Shown in pieces: positions 22,882-30,388 of a stretch of DNA of 32,157 bases. The first letter of the stretch is position 1, and the number at the start of each line of letters is the position of its first letter. The position numbers and the translations under genes were made by a program. This DNA comes from Deltaproteobacteria bacterium RIFOXYA12_FULL_58_15 (GTDB taxonomy: Bacteria > Myxococcota > XYA12-FULL-58-9). The notes under the pieces are model-generated. The model worked only from the letters and a program-made list of their open reading frames with translations, was not told the origin of the DNA and did no database searches. Where the stretch lies: NCBI GenBank assembly GCA_001798605.1, contig MGST01000266.1:1-32157 (forward strand), given 5' to 3'.

Positions 22882-24075
22882 TCACAGCAAACCACTCAAA
22901 AACCGTTCGTAGTCGATGACAACCACCGACCATTCAGGATATTCGCGGCGATAGCCAGGCTTGTCGACGAGCTGATAGTTGTGCGGCGTCTTCAGTGACC
23001 CTGCGTACTTACACAGAACAGTCGTTGGGTGCAGATCACCGCTCTTGCATTCCACCAAGAGCCACGGCTTGCGATCTTTGAGCACCACGAAATCAACCTC
23101 GGCCTTTTCCTTTGTACGAATGAAACAGAGTTCGAAATCACCGGCCGCGCTTTCTGTCCAGAAATGACACGCTTTGAGCAGGTGCAGCGCCGTCAGGTTC
23201 TCCCGCCGAGCCGCGCCTGACTCCAGGGAAAGGATGTCGTAAAGATAGAGTTTCGGCTCGGCTCTGATTGCGCGGGCGATACGACGCGCGTATGGGCGTA
23301 CGGTGAAAACGACGTAAAGATCGTGCAACAATGCGACCCAGTCGCGCACCGTCGCGTATGCGACACCCACATCTTCACGCAGGCTGTTGATCGACAACAG
23401 AGAGCCAACTCTCTCGGGCAACAGATCCATGAGAACTCTGAGGGCCTGCAAATCGTGAATATTTCGCAGGTCGCGGATGTCTTCCTGAAGCAATCTTTCA
23501 CCTCGAAGCCGCGCCCACCTTTTGGCCTTGGCCTCGTTGCCCCCGAGCAACGGTTCTGGAAAGCCACCCAACTGCAACAGGTCACGAAAAGGGTAGGAGG
23601 GTTGAGTGCGCCGAAAGATTTCATCGGGGCCGATGGTTTGGGCGCGCTCAGCACAAGTGAATGGGAAGAGCCGAAAAGGCAAGAAGCGGCCCATGAGGCT
23701 ATCCCCACCACGCCGAAAGATGTCGAGACGCGCACTGCCAGTAACGACAATCGGGACCTCGCCGCCACGTAGATCATAGAGTCCCTTCAGCCTGCTTTTC
23801 CAACGCCGGTCTTTGTGGATTTCATCGAGCAGGAGCGGGCCCGGACCACGACCCGCCACCGCCACGACGGGGTCCTTCGCCCAAGCACGGCGGAAAGCCT
23901 GGTCGTCCCAGGTCATCTCGTTGTCGCGGTGTTCCAGGAGACTGCGGCCAAGCACAGTCTTGCCGACCTGCCGAGGTCCACTGATCAATGCCATTTTGTG
24001 GTCAGCCAACGCGTCATCGAGGATCACTCGCCGCAGATAGCGCTCCATCACAGGTAGTGGGCCGGCATTTGTCAT
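22882..24075 (-). CDS. AAA ATPase with DUF4143 and PD-(D/E)XK-like C-terminus
   Basis: 397 residues. Walker A 'ISGPRQVGKT' (~31-40) and Walker B 'LLLDEIHK' (~81-88) with the usual 'VVTGSARLDIF' sensor segment define the AAA_14 family. The C-terminal DUF4143 region ends in 'AEVDFVVLKDRKPWLLVECK', with the spacing of a PD-(D/E)XK nuclease-like fold (D328, E342, K344). These proteins are widespread, often in accessory regions; their role is unknown, though defence or mobile-element links are commonly suspected. The start ATG at 24075 lacks an SD; the ATG at 24048 is an alternative. A perfect palindrome lies just upstream. No partner gene is seen. Confidence 0.9.
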   Translation of the reverse strand: MTNAGPLPVMERYLRRVILDDALADHKMALISGPRQVGKTVLGRSLLEHRDNEMTWDDQAFRRAWAKDPVVAVAGRGPGPLLLDEIHKDRRWKSRLKGLYDLRGGEVPIVVTGSARLDIFRRGGDSLMGRFLPFRLFPFTCAERAQTIGPDEIFRRTQPSYPFRDLLQLGGFPEPLLGGNEAKAKRWARLRGERLLQEDIRDLRNIHDLQALRVLMDLLPERVGSLLSINSLREDVGVAYATVRDWVALLHDLYVVFTVRPYARRIARAIRAEPKLYLYDILSLESGAARRENLTALHLLKACHFWTESAAGDFELCFIRTKEKAEVDFVVLKDRKPWLLVECKSGDLHPTTVLCKYAGSLKTPHNYQLVDKPGYRREYPEWSVVVIDYERFLSGLL

Positions 24076-24083
24076 AACGTCAA

Positions 24084-24103
24084 TCTATCAGCCAACTGAT
24101 AGA
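24084..24103. promoter_or_regulatory. Perfect palindrome TCTATCAG-N4-CTGATAGA upstream of the DUF4143 gene
   Basis: Eight-base arms (24084-24091 and 24096-24103) around CCAA, starting nine bases before the ATG at 24075. A further CATCAG half-site occurs at 24117. The position covers the likely promoter or leader of the gene, so it may be an operator or a 5'-leader hairpin. Confidence 0.5.
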
Positions 24104-24309
24104 AAGTCATGTCCAACCATCAGTTATTCGATAATTGGTCTATTTCCGCCGTGCCGTAATAGGTGTCGTAGGCTCACCCGAACAGGTGATTCTGGCGTGC
24201 AAAACGCGATGCCACGCAGGGTGCCGAAGAACATGAAGAGGGTGAACACGCAACACATTCCCGGTCTCGACGATAACTGAGCTACTAACTGCAATGAATG
24301 GAGATTCTT

Positions 24310-24531
24310 ATGGCCCATCCAGCAATCGAAGAGGCAAAGAAAGCCCCCCTGCACCAGCGCAAAGCACTTTTGATGCGTGCACAAGATATTGCCAAGGCCG
24401 ACCTCATAAAAGAAGGGAAACGGCGTGCCGCAAAGGGCGAATACAATTGGGGCACCCAATACAGGGGGACCGAATACAAGACAACGCCTACGGTCCACCC
24501 CTACAAACACTACGCCGATAAATGCAGATAG
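24310..24531 (+). CDS. Small basic protein of unknown function (73 aa)
   Basis: I recognise no family. It is basic and helical at the N-terminus ('APLHQRKALLMRAQDIAKAD'), then rich in Gly, Tyr and Thr ('YNWGTQYRGTEYKTTPT') and ends 'PYKHYADKCR'. The start is the ATG at 24310 with GGAG six bases upstream; an in-frame ATG at 24298 has poorer spacing. It is followed 12 bases later by the 24544 gene, so the two are probably co-transcribed. Both lie between copies of the 32-bp repeat, suggesting that they moved or were duplicated together. Confidence 0.55.
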   Translation: MAHPAIEEAKKAPLHQRKALLMRAQDIAKADLIKEGKRRAAKGEYNWGTQYRGTEYKTTPTVHPYKHYADKCR

Positions 24532-24543
24532 GGCCGAGCGCTG

Positions 24544-25017
24544 GTGCAGGACGATTGGCTCAGCGCGCTCGTCGATGACCTCATGGAGGACGAGGACGGA
24601 AGTCTTGTCCCGGGTCCAGAGTTTGCTCTGCGTACTCACCGGTGGCTCCATGAGTTTGGCAGCCAGAATCCGCAGAATGCCCTTCTCGGTATTGCCGGCA
24701 TTGTTCACGCTCTCTATGCTCGACAGGGCAAAGAGGCGGGCAATGTGTTGGCCAATGCGGCGAAGGCTTGGATCCGCGCCAACGACCTTCCCTCCGAGTG
24801 GTGGCAAATGGCCTTGAGCACAACCAGCGACGAGGCTCTACCGCCGACCCCCGAATTCCCCACGAGCGCTGACGCCATTCGCCAGAAACAGGTGGCCCGG
24901 GTCACGGGCATGGTGGCACCGCGCAGCGAAGCGCAACAACCGCATGCTGAGGGGCAGACCATTCGCGCAGGTCCACTGGCACAGCTCCACCTCGCCGCGA
25001 GCAAACGCAACAGGTAA
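24544..25017 (+). CDS. Hypothetical 157-residue protein, partner of the 24310 gene
   Basis: I recognise no family. The first ~100 residues are helical and acidic to neutral ('DDWLSALVDDLMEDEDGSLV', 'NALLGIAGIVHALYARQGKE', 'NDLPSEWWQMALST'); the last ~50 are low-complexity with Pro, Gln, Ala and Arg, probably disordered. The start is GTG with AGGG about ten bases upstream. There is no signal peptide. The stop codon lies in the right copy of the 32-bp direct repeat. Confidence 0.5.
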   Translation: MQDDWLSALVDDLMEDEDGSLVPGPEFALRTHRWLHEFGSQNPQNALLGIAGIVHALYARQGKEAGNVLANAAKAWIRANDLPSEWWQMALSTTSDEALPPTPEFPTSADAIRQKQVARVTGMVAPRSEAQQPHAEGQTIRAGPLAQLHLAASKRNR

Positions 25018-25059
25018 TTCTGGCGTGCAAACCGTGCTGCCGCGAGTCCGCGAGTCCCC

Positions 25060-25127
25060 GTCAGGCGTGACGCGCTGTGGTCACGACGCCTGCGTGTCTG
25101 CTGTCAGGCGTGGCACGCTGCGGTTAC
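25060..25127. repeat. 25-bp repeat pair (GTCAGGCGTG...) between convergent genes
   Basis: GTCAGGCGTGACGCGCTGTG at 25060 and a copy with four changes at 25103 (to 25127), 43 bases apart. The second overlaps the stop codon of the PhoU-ArsC gene (25124-25126). Internal complementarity (CAGGCGT with ACGCCTG) could form a hairpin and help end transcription of the pst operon, but there is no T-tract. Confidence 0.5.
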
Positions 25128-26233
25128 ACCTTCATCCAGCCTTGCATGAAAGCATCGATCTTCTGGCGGATGTCATCGCGAACCCTCCGGAACGTCTGCA
25201 CAACTTCCTCTTCGCTGCCCGACGCTGCCGCAGGGTCTGGCAACCCCCAGGATTCGCGGGACAGCTCTCCAGGCACGAACGGGCAACTCTCCTCTGCACA
25301 GAGCGTGACAATGGTATCTACATCGCCAATCGGTATCTCGGAGACGCCCTTCGGACGCGCTCCTGACATATCAATCCCCAACTCCCGCATCACGGAAACG
25401 GCATTGGGATCAACTTGATCACCGGGTTGCGATCCGGCACTCCAGATCCGTACGCCAACAGGGAATAGCTTTTTTGCCCAGGCCTCTGCCATCTGGCTCC
25501 TGGCAGCATTGTGAGTGCACAGGAACAACACGCCATGGGGCAGTCCATCAATGGTGGTCAGGCTCCCCAAGTGGCGGATGTCCTTGCCACGCAACATGAA
25601 CACGACCATCTCAGCAAGGTTCGTGGCGTGGTCCCCCATCCGCTCAAGGTACTTGGCGATTGCCTGAATCTTGATGGCGCGGTTGATGGTCTTGGGGTCG
25701 GCCATCATGTAGGTCAGCAGCTCTCGGAACACCTGTCCGTAGTAAGCGTCAACGATGTGGTCCTTCTCGAGCACCGCGTGTGCGCGATCTGCATCGTGGG
25801 CCACGAATGCATCGAGGGTCTCGCGGATCATACTCTGCACCACATCGGCCATCTTCGGCAGGTCGATATAGGGTTTGAGCTGCGGCTCCGCGTTGAGCTC
25901 AATCGTGCGCTCGCAGATATTAACGCCAAGGTCCGCGATTCTCTCAAGGTCCGTGACGATCTTGAGCGCTGTCGTGAGAAATCGCAGGTCCGACGCCACC
26001 GGCTGTCGGCGCGCCAGAATAGTGAGACACAGGTGGTCGACCTCGATCTCCAGGCGGTCAACACGCCGGTCGCCGTCAATTACGTCTTTCGCGAGTCCGG
26101 AATTCCGATCGGTGAGAGCCCTGATGGAGGACGTGATCATCCCCTCCACGCGCGCTCCCATCAGCAGGATCTGCTCTCGGAGGGAGGTGAGTTGCTGTTC
26201 GTACTCGCGATCGGTGTGTGGGGTCGTGCTCAT
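25124..26233 (-). CDS. phoU: PhoU fused to an ArsC-type arsenate reductase / low-molecular-weight phosphatase
   Basis: 369 residues. Residues 1-~225 are PhoU, with both metal-binding helix signatures '[15 protein letters not shown]' (95-109) and '[15 protein letters not shown]' (194-208). A short linker leads to an LMW-PTP/ArsC domain (~233-369): P-loop '[10 protein letters not shown]' with Cys239 and Arg245, 'CAEESCP' with Cys312 and Cys317, and general acid Asp333 in 'LPDP'. PhoU controls the Pst transporter and PhoR kinase; ArsC reduces arsenate, or its relatives remove phosphate from tyrosine. The fusion puts both on the phosphate uptake operon. The start ATG overlaps the pstB stop (ATGA), so a longer frame to 26464 was rejected. 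Confidence 0.92.
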   Translation of the reverse strand: MSTTPHTDREYEQQLTSLREQILLMGARVEGMITSSIRALTDRNSGLAKDVIDGDRRVDRLEIEVDHLCLTILARRQPVASDLRFLTTALKIVTDLERIADLGVNICERTIELNAEPQLKPYIDLPKMADVVQSMIRETLDAFVAHDADRAHAVLEKDHIVDAYYGQVFRELLTYMMADPKTINRAIKIQAIAKYLERMGDHATNLAEMVVFMLRGKDIRHLGSLTTIDGLPHGVLFLCTHNAARSQMAEAWAKKLFPVGVRIWSAGSQPGDQVDPNAVSVMRELGIDMSGARPKGVSEIPIGDVDTIVTLCAEESCPFVPGELSRESWGLPDPAAASGSEEEVVQTFRRVRDDIRQKIDAFMQGWMKV

Positions 26234-26976
26234 CCGTATCTCCCAGTGATGTAGTCTTCTGTGCGCCGGTCTGACGGTTTCGTGAAAATGCTGTCGGTGC
26301 GGCCAAACTCGACCAACTCGCCAAGGAGCATGAAGCCGCAATCCTCTGACACGCGAGCCGCTTGCTGCATGTTGTGCGTAACAATGACGATGGTGTAATC
26401 CTTCTTCAGCTCTTGCATGAGCTCCTCGACGCGTGTCGTGGAGATCGGGTCCAGTGCGGAGCATGGCTCATCCATCAGGAGAACTTCAGGTTGCACCGCG
26501 AGGAGGCGAGCGAAGCAAAGGCGCTGCTGCTGCTCCCCAGAGAGTGAAAGGGCGATCTCCCTCAACCGATCTTTGAGCGTTTCCCACAGCCCAACCGCAG
26601 AAAGGCTTCGGGCCACTATCTCGTCAAGCTCCTTCCCATTCGTCGTGCCGTGCACCCGAGGACCGTGAGCGACGTTGTCGTACACCGAGAGCGGGAAGGG
26701 GTTCGGGCGCTGAAAGACCATCCCCACGCGTCTGCGCAGAGAATGAACGTCCTCGCCGTACAGAGGCCGACCGAAGATCTCGACGTCACCGGTGACTCGG
26801 ACGCCAGCAATGAGGTCATTCATGCGGTTGAAGGTGCGCAGAAGCGTCGACTTCCCACAACCCGACGGACCAATAAGAGAGGTGATCCGTCTCGGTGCGA
26901 CAGAGACGGTGACGTCCTTGATGGCATGAAAGCCGCCATAATAGACGTTGAGGCCGCGTGCTGTTATTGCCTCCAT
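26230..26976 (-). CDS. pstB: Phosphate ABC transporter ATPase PstB, second copy (signature SGE variant)
   Basis: 248 residues. Walker A 'GPSGCGKS' (36-43), Q-loop '[11 protein letters not shown]' with Gln89, Walker B plus catalytic Glu170 ('VLLMDEP') and H-loop His201 ('IVTHNMQQ') are all standard for PstB. The ABC signature reads LSGEQQQR (145 on) instead of LSGGQ, replacing the second Gly with Glu. This subunit powers phosphate import with PstC and PstA. It overlaps the PhoU-ArsC gene by four bases, and the first pstB stop lies just before this start. The ATG at 26976 was chosen; TTG at 26985 is in frame. It pairs logically with the copy that lacks Q- and H-loop residues. Confidence 0.93.
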   Translation of the reverse strand: MEAITARGLNVYYGGFHAIKDVTVSVAPRRITSLIGPSGCGKSTLLRTFNRMNDLIAGVRVTGDVEIFGRPLYGEDVHSLRRRVGMVFQRPNPFPLSVYDNVAHGPRVHGTTNGKELDEIVARSLSAVGLWETLKDRLREIALSLSGEQQQRLCFARLLAVQPEVLLMDEPCSALDPISTTRVEELMQELKKDYTIVIVTHNMQQAARVSEDCGFMLLGELVEFGRTDSIFTKPSDRRTEDYITGRYG

Positions 26977-26977
26977 G

Positions 26978-27739
26978 TCAACCAAACTTCCCCGTAACGT
27001 ACTGTTCCGTCCGTGGGTCGGACGGGAAAGTGAAAATCTTGTCCGTGTCGTCTATCTCGACCAACTCGCCCATGAGCAAGAACGCTGTGCGGTCGCCAAC
27101 ACGCGCCGCCTGCTTGGTATTGTTCGTGACGAGTATCTGGGTATGAGCCGTTTTGAGCTCCTTCATCGCCTCCTCGACCTTCGCGGTAGATATGGGGTCG
27201 AGGCCAGAGCACGGTTCGTCGTACAGAATCACTTCTGGCCCCACGGCCAGAGTCCGTGCGAGGCAGAGCCGCTGCTGTTGTCCACCCGACAAATTGAGCG
27301 CGGAGGTGTCCAGCCGGTCCTTCACCTCGTCCCAGAGGAACGAGGATCGAAGCGTGCTTTCAACGATTGTGTCCCCCTCGTTCTTTCGGATTGTCCGCTT
27401 GAGTCGTATCCCAAACAGAACATTTTCTCGGATCGTCATCGGGAGCGCAATGGGCATCGCGTACACCATTCCCACTCGCCGTCGCAGATCCTCGACGTCT
27501 TCTATGTTGCCAATGTCCCGACCATCCAACAGGATCGATCCGGTCACCGAAGCCTCGTGGATGCGGCTAAGCATGCGATTGAGCGCCAAGAGCAGGCTAG
27601 ACTTTCCGGAGTTCGCAGGGCCAATCACCGCGAGGATTTCCTGGTGGCGAACGTCGAACGAAACACCGTTGAGCGCCGGTGTTGCACCAAACAGGATCGT
27701 AAGCTCTTTGACCTCAATCTTTGGGTTGCTTTGGGTCAT
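26978..27739 (-). CDS. pstB: PstB-like ATPase, first copy, degenerate Q-loop and H-loop
   Basis: 253 residues with PstB architecture: Walker A 'GPANSGKS' (40-47), perfect signature 'LSGGQQQR' (150 on), Walker B 'VILYDEP' with Glu175, and a PstB-like C-terminus ('[13 protein letters not shown]'). Two key residues are changed: the Q-loop reads [12 protein letters not shown] (Ala94 where Gln is expected) and the H-loop '[13 protein letters not shown]' (Asn206 where His is expected). Such changes mark the degenerate half of asymmetric ABC transporters. The stop lies just before the start of the second pstB, and the start overlaps the pstA stop by ATGA. Codon use and operon position look normal, so this is a specialised subunit rather than a pseudogene. 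Confidence 0.9.
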   Translation of the reverse strand: MTQSNPKIEVKELTILFGATPALNGVSFDVRHQEILAVIGPANSGKSSLLLALNRMLSRIHEASVTGSILLDGRDIGNIEDVEDLRRRVGMVYAMPIALPMTIRENVLFGIRLKRTIRKNEGDTIVESTLRSSFLWDEVKDRLDTSALNLSGGQQQRLCLARTLAVGPEVILYDEPCSGLDPISTAKVEEAMKELKTAHTQILVTNNTKQAARVGDRTAFLLMGELVEIDDTDKIFTFPSDPRTEQYVTGKFG

Positions 27740-28578
27740 GCAGCCCTCCGCCCACGCATCAGGCGGTGCATCAGAGTGTAGGCCGTCGTGTTGATGATCA
27801 GGATTGTGCAGATCAGTACGGCGGCCGTGGCATAGGCGTTCTCATTGGAGATACCTTCGCGAGCGAGGATGTAGAAATGGACTGCCATCGTCCGTGCAGA
27901 ATCGAAGACGGAGGTTGGTGTCTGGACAGCCGAACCGGCGGTAAAGATGACAACCGCAGTCTCCTCAATCGACCGGCCTATCCCGAGAATCACGCCGGTG
28001 AGAATTCCGGGAATGGCGTACGGAAGTACGGACTTGGTGACCACTTGCCAGCGCGTGGCTCCGAGAGATGCGGCCACATCGCGATACGACGTGGGAACCG
28101 AGCGAAGTGCCTCCTCGGCGGTGCGGATAACAGTGGGAAGTATCATTGCCGCAAGTGAGAGCCCGCCCGACAGCACCGACCATCCCAAACCCAGGATGTT
28201 GACGAAGAGAATGAAGCCGAAGAGCCCGAAGATGATCGACGGGACCCCCGCAAGGCAGTTGATGCCAAAGCGGATCGTCTGGGTGAGTCGTCCTTCGCGG
28301 GTGTACTCCGCGAGGTAGATGGCGCTCGCGATCCCAAGGGGAGCGGCGATGCCCACCGATACGAGGACCATGAGCAGTGTGCCGACGATTGCCGGAAAGA
28401 TCCCACCCGCGCGGCCCATGTCCAGGATCGGCTCAGTCAAGAACGACCAGCTGACGTGCCTCAATCCGCCGGCAAGTACGAAGCCAACGACGAAGACGAG
28501 TGCGCCCACCGCTGAGGCAGTGGCGGTCAGGAGCAGCCCTTTCGCGATAGCCTGGGTGGTTCGCGGTGCGATGCGCAT
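27736..28578 (-). CDS. pstA: Phosphate ABC transporter permease PstA
   Basis: 280 residues, about six membrane helices. The N-terminus 'LLLTATASAVGALVFVVGFV' is the first helix. The family motifs 'GGIFPAIVGTLLMVLVSVGI', 'PLGIASAIYLAEY', 'NCLAGVPSIIFGLFGF', the EAA-type loop ('VAASLGATRWQVVTKSVLP') and 'GIGRSIEETAVVIFTAG' are all present. It forms the membrane channel with PstC; each permease contacts an ATPase through the EAA loop, relevant because two different PstB proteins are encoded. There is a three-base gap after pstC, whose end supplies AAGGAAG as SD, and an ATGA overlap with pstB. Confidence 0.95.
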   Translation of the reverse strand: MRIAPRTTQAIAKGLLLTATASAVGALVFVVGFVLAGGLRHVSWSFLTEPILDMGRAGGIFPAIVGTLLMVLVSVGIAAPLGIASAIYLAEYTREGRLTQTIRFGINCLAGVPSIIFGLFGFILFVNILGLGWSVLSGGLSLAAMILPTVIRTAEEALRSVPTSYRDVAASLGATRWQVVTKSVLPYAIPGILTGVILGIGRSIEETAVVIFTAGSAVQTPTSVFDSARTMAVHFYILAREGISNENAYATAAVLICTILIINTTAYTLMHRLMRGRRAA

Positions 28579-28581
28579 CTT

Positions 28582-29418
28582 TTAAAACTTCCTTCTCGCA
28601 AACCTGAGGGCCGCGCCGTTCAGGATCATGATGAAGAAGAAGAGGATGACGCCAGTGGCAAAGAGCGCCTGCCGATGCTCTCCCGTGGCGTAGCCCATCT
28701 CGATGGCGATGTTCGCGGTAAGGGTTCGAACTGAATCGAGGGCCGAGTGGGGTATTGCGGTCGAGTTGCCGGAGATCATGATGACCGCCATCGTCTCACC
28801 GATCGCCCGGCCCATTCCGAGAATGACCCCAGCGAGGATCCCCGCACGTGCGGCAGGAAAGAGCACCCGCCAGACGGTCTGCCACTCTGTCGCCCCAAGC
28901 GCGAGTGATCCCTGCTTGTAGCTTTTCGGCACGGCCTGCAAAGCATCGATCGATATACTGACGATCGTTGGCAGGGTCATGATCGCAAGTACGCAAGAGG
29001 CGGCGAGGATCGAGAGCCCTGGGCCTCCCAAGCGGATGCGGATGAGCGGTGCCAGCCACATCACACCCAGAAATCCATAAACCACCGACGGGATGCCGGC
29101 CAGAAGCTCAATCGCCGGCTTGAGGATGTTCACCCAGCGTGGCGAGGAAAACTCGGCGAGATAGACAGCGCAAGCCACCCCGAGCGGCACGCCAATGAGC
29201 AGAGCACCCAATGTAATGCAGAGGGAACCGATGATGAATGGGAGAATGCCGAACTGCCCCTGCAATGGCGACCAGTCCCTCCCCAGCAGGAATGCGCCGA
29301 GGCCCGATCTCGCCATGATAGGAACACCTTCTTTGAAGATGAACAGAGCGATGAGCGCGAGAATGGCAGCCGACGAACAGGCCGCGAGAAGTAGGAGCCG
29401 TGAGACGAGCTTGTCCAT
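28582..29418 (-). CDS. pstC: Phosphate ABC transporter permease PstC
   Basis: 278 residues, about six membrane helices. 'FGILPFIIGSLCITLGALLI', 'GVPLGVACAVYLAEF', 'ELLAGIPSVVYGFLGVMWLA', the EAA loop ('GSLALGATEWQTVWRVLFP') and 'GMGRAIGETMAVIMISGNS' are typical PstC motifs. It imports inorganic phosphate with PstA, driven by PstB. The start is the ATG at 29418, one base after the pstS stop; a longer frame to 29487 would overlap pstS. The tight spacing shows one operon. Confidence 0.95.
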   Translation of the reverse strand: MDKLVSRLLLLAACSSAAILALIALFIFKEGVPIMARSGLGAFLLGRDWSPLQGQFGILPFIIGSLCITLGALLIGVPLGVACAVYLAEFSSPRWVNILKPAIELLAGIPSVVYGFLGVMWLAPLIRIRLGGPGLSILAASCVLAIMTLPTIVSISIDALQAVPKSYKQGSLALGATEWQTVWRVLFPAARAGILAGVILGMGRAIGETMAVIMISGNSTAIPHSALDSVRTLTANIAIEMGYATGEHRQALFATGVILFFFIMILNGAALRFARRKF

Positions 29419-29419
29419 G

Positions 29420-30238
29420 CTATTTCGCCGGGATGAGCCCTTCCTTTTCGAGGACTCTCTGGGATGCATCGGCCATAACAAAGTCAATGAACTCCCGCAC
29501 CATGGGGCTTTGCTCCCCCTTGGTCAGCAGGAAGATTGGGCGTGCCAGCGGGTAAGTGCCGTTCTTCACGTTCTCGTTGCTGGCAACAACGCCCGCGTAG
29601 GAGATCGATTTCACCCGGTCGTTGACCAGTCCGATGGAAAGGTAGCCGATGGCGTCGGGATTGCTCGCCACCGCTTCGCGAATCGTGCCATTGGAGTTCT
29701 GGAAAAGTGCATTCGGCGAAAGTTTGCTGTCACCGAGAACCAGCTCCTGAAATGACCTTCGCGTGCCACTGCCCTCCTCGCGCGAGATGATTCGGATCGG
29801 CGCGTCGGCACCGCCAAGATCCTTCCAGTTGTTGATCTCTCCCGTGAAGACGCTGCGCGCCTGTGTCGCAGAAAGCTCAGCAAGGGCATTCTTGGGGTGT
29901 ACGACGAGAGCGATGCCATCGCGGGCGACGACCGTTGGCGTCAGTGTCTTGGCCTCCTCCGGAAGCGTGAGAAGGTCAGCCATGCCGATTTGTGCACTCC
30001 CAGCGAGCGCAGCCTGGACGCCGACTGCCGAGCCGCCGCCCTGCACGTTGACTCTCACGTCGGTGTGGGTTTCGAGGTATTGTTCGGCGAGCTTCTCTGC
30101 GAACGGCTGGAAGGCGGTCGAACCCGCCAGGGTAATCGTGTTTTCGCTCTTTCTGGCGCAGCCTGATCCTGAGCCTGAGATGGCTATCGCCAGCACAAAG
30201 AACGAAACTGTAGCCTTGGTACGAATCATGGTTGTCAT
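29420..30238 (-). CDS. pstS: Phosphate-binding lipoprotein PstS
   Basis: 272 residues. A lipoprotein signal ends in SGSGC (Cys27), so the protein is anchored by lipid rather than free in the periplasm. The binding motifs are 'ITLAGSTAFQPF', 'GGGSAVGVQAALAGSAQIGM' and 'ISREEGSGTRRSFQELVLG', typical of PstS-like proteins that contact phosphate through Ser/Thr backbone and Arg side chains. It delivers phosphate to PstCA. The start is ATG at 30238 with GAGAGG about eleven bases upstream; another ATG lies three codons on. A PhoB-like box precedes it. First gene of the pst operon. Confidence 0.94.
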   Translation of the reverse strand: MTTMIRTKATVSFFVLAIAISGSGSGCARKSENTITLAGSTAFQPFAEKLAEQYLETHTDVRVNVQGGGSAVGVQAALAGSAQIGMADLLTLPEEAKTLTPTVVARDGIALVVHPKNALAELSATQARSVFTGEINNWKDLGGADAPIRIISREEGSGTRRSFQELVLGDSKLSPNALFQNSNGTIREAVASNPDAIGYLSIGLVNDRVKSISYAGVVASNENVKNGTYPLARPIFLLTKGEQSPMVREFIDFVMADASQRVLEKEGLIPAK

Positions 30239-30288
30239 TTCTGCACAATCCTCTCTGCAATCTGCGGCCGGACGTCTATCCGTGTTCT

Positions 30289-30315
30289 GTGACGTTTGTG
30301 TGACGGCTGTGAAAA
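30289..30315 (-). promoter_or_regulatory. Pho-box-like direct repeats before pstS
   Basis: On the minus strand the sequence contains CCGTCACACAAACGTCAC, two CxGTCAC-type 7-mers exactly 11 bases apart with a 4-base A/C-rich spacer, and a third partial TTCACAG further upstream. This is the layout of a PhoB box (CTGTCAT-N4-CTGTCAT). About ten bases downstream, GGATAGAC may serve as -10. It lies about 50 bases before the pstS start. PhoB itself is not in the window. Confidence 0.6.
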
Positions 30316-30388
30316 CTCTTCATGGCCGACTGTCACGGCGCAATCTAACCTACGAGCCTGCGAAACGGAGTTGGTTGTTCCAATGTGA

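Larger units (their letters stand above)
24182..25041. repeat. 32-bp imperfect direct repeat flanking two small genes
   Basis: Bases 24182-24213 and 25010-25041 (ACAGGTRATTCTGGCGTGCA and the following 12 bases) agree at about 28 of 32 positions and lie 828 bases apart. The right copy contains the stop codon of the 24544 gene (AGG TAA); the left copy reads AGG TGA at the same place. The left copy therefore looks like the end of a lost paralogue. Confidence 0.7.

Noticed and set aside
22189-22998. 269-codon plus-strand frame
   Set aside because: Antisense to the amidohydrolase gene; His/Val-rich shadow composition without a start signal.
24220-24290. Short ATG frame of about 23 codons before the 24310 gene
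   Set aside because: No SD and no similarity to anything recognised; too short to support as a gene.
26978-27739. First PstB copy as a pseudogene
   Set aside because: The frame is intact, Walker A, Walker B and signature are kept, and it is translationally coupled on both sides; the changes fit a specialised subunit better.
26948-27781. 277-codon plus-strand frame
   Set aside because: It is antisense to both pstB genes, which have clear ABC motifs.
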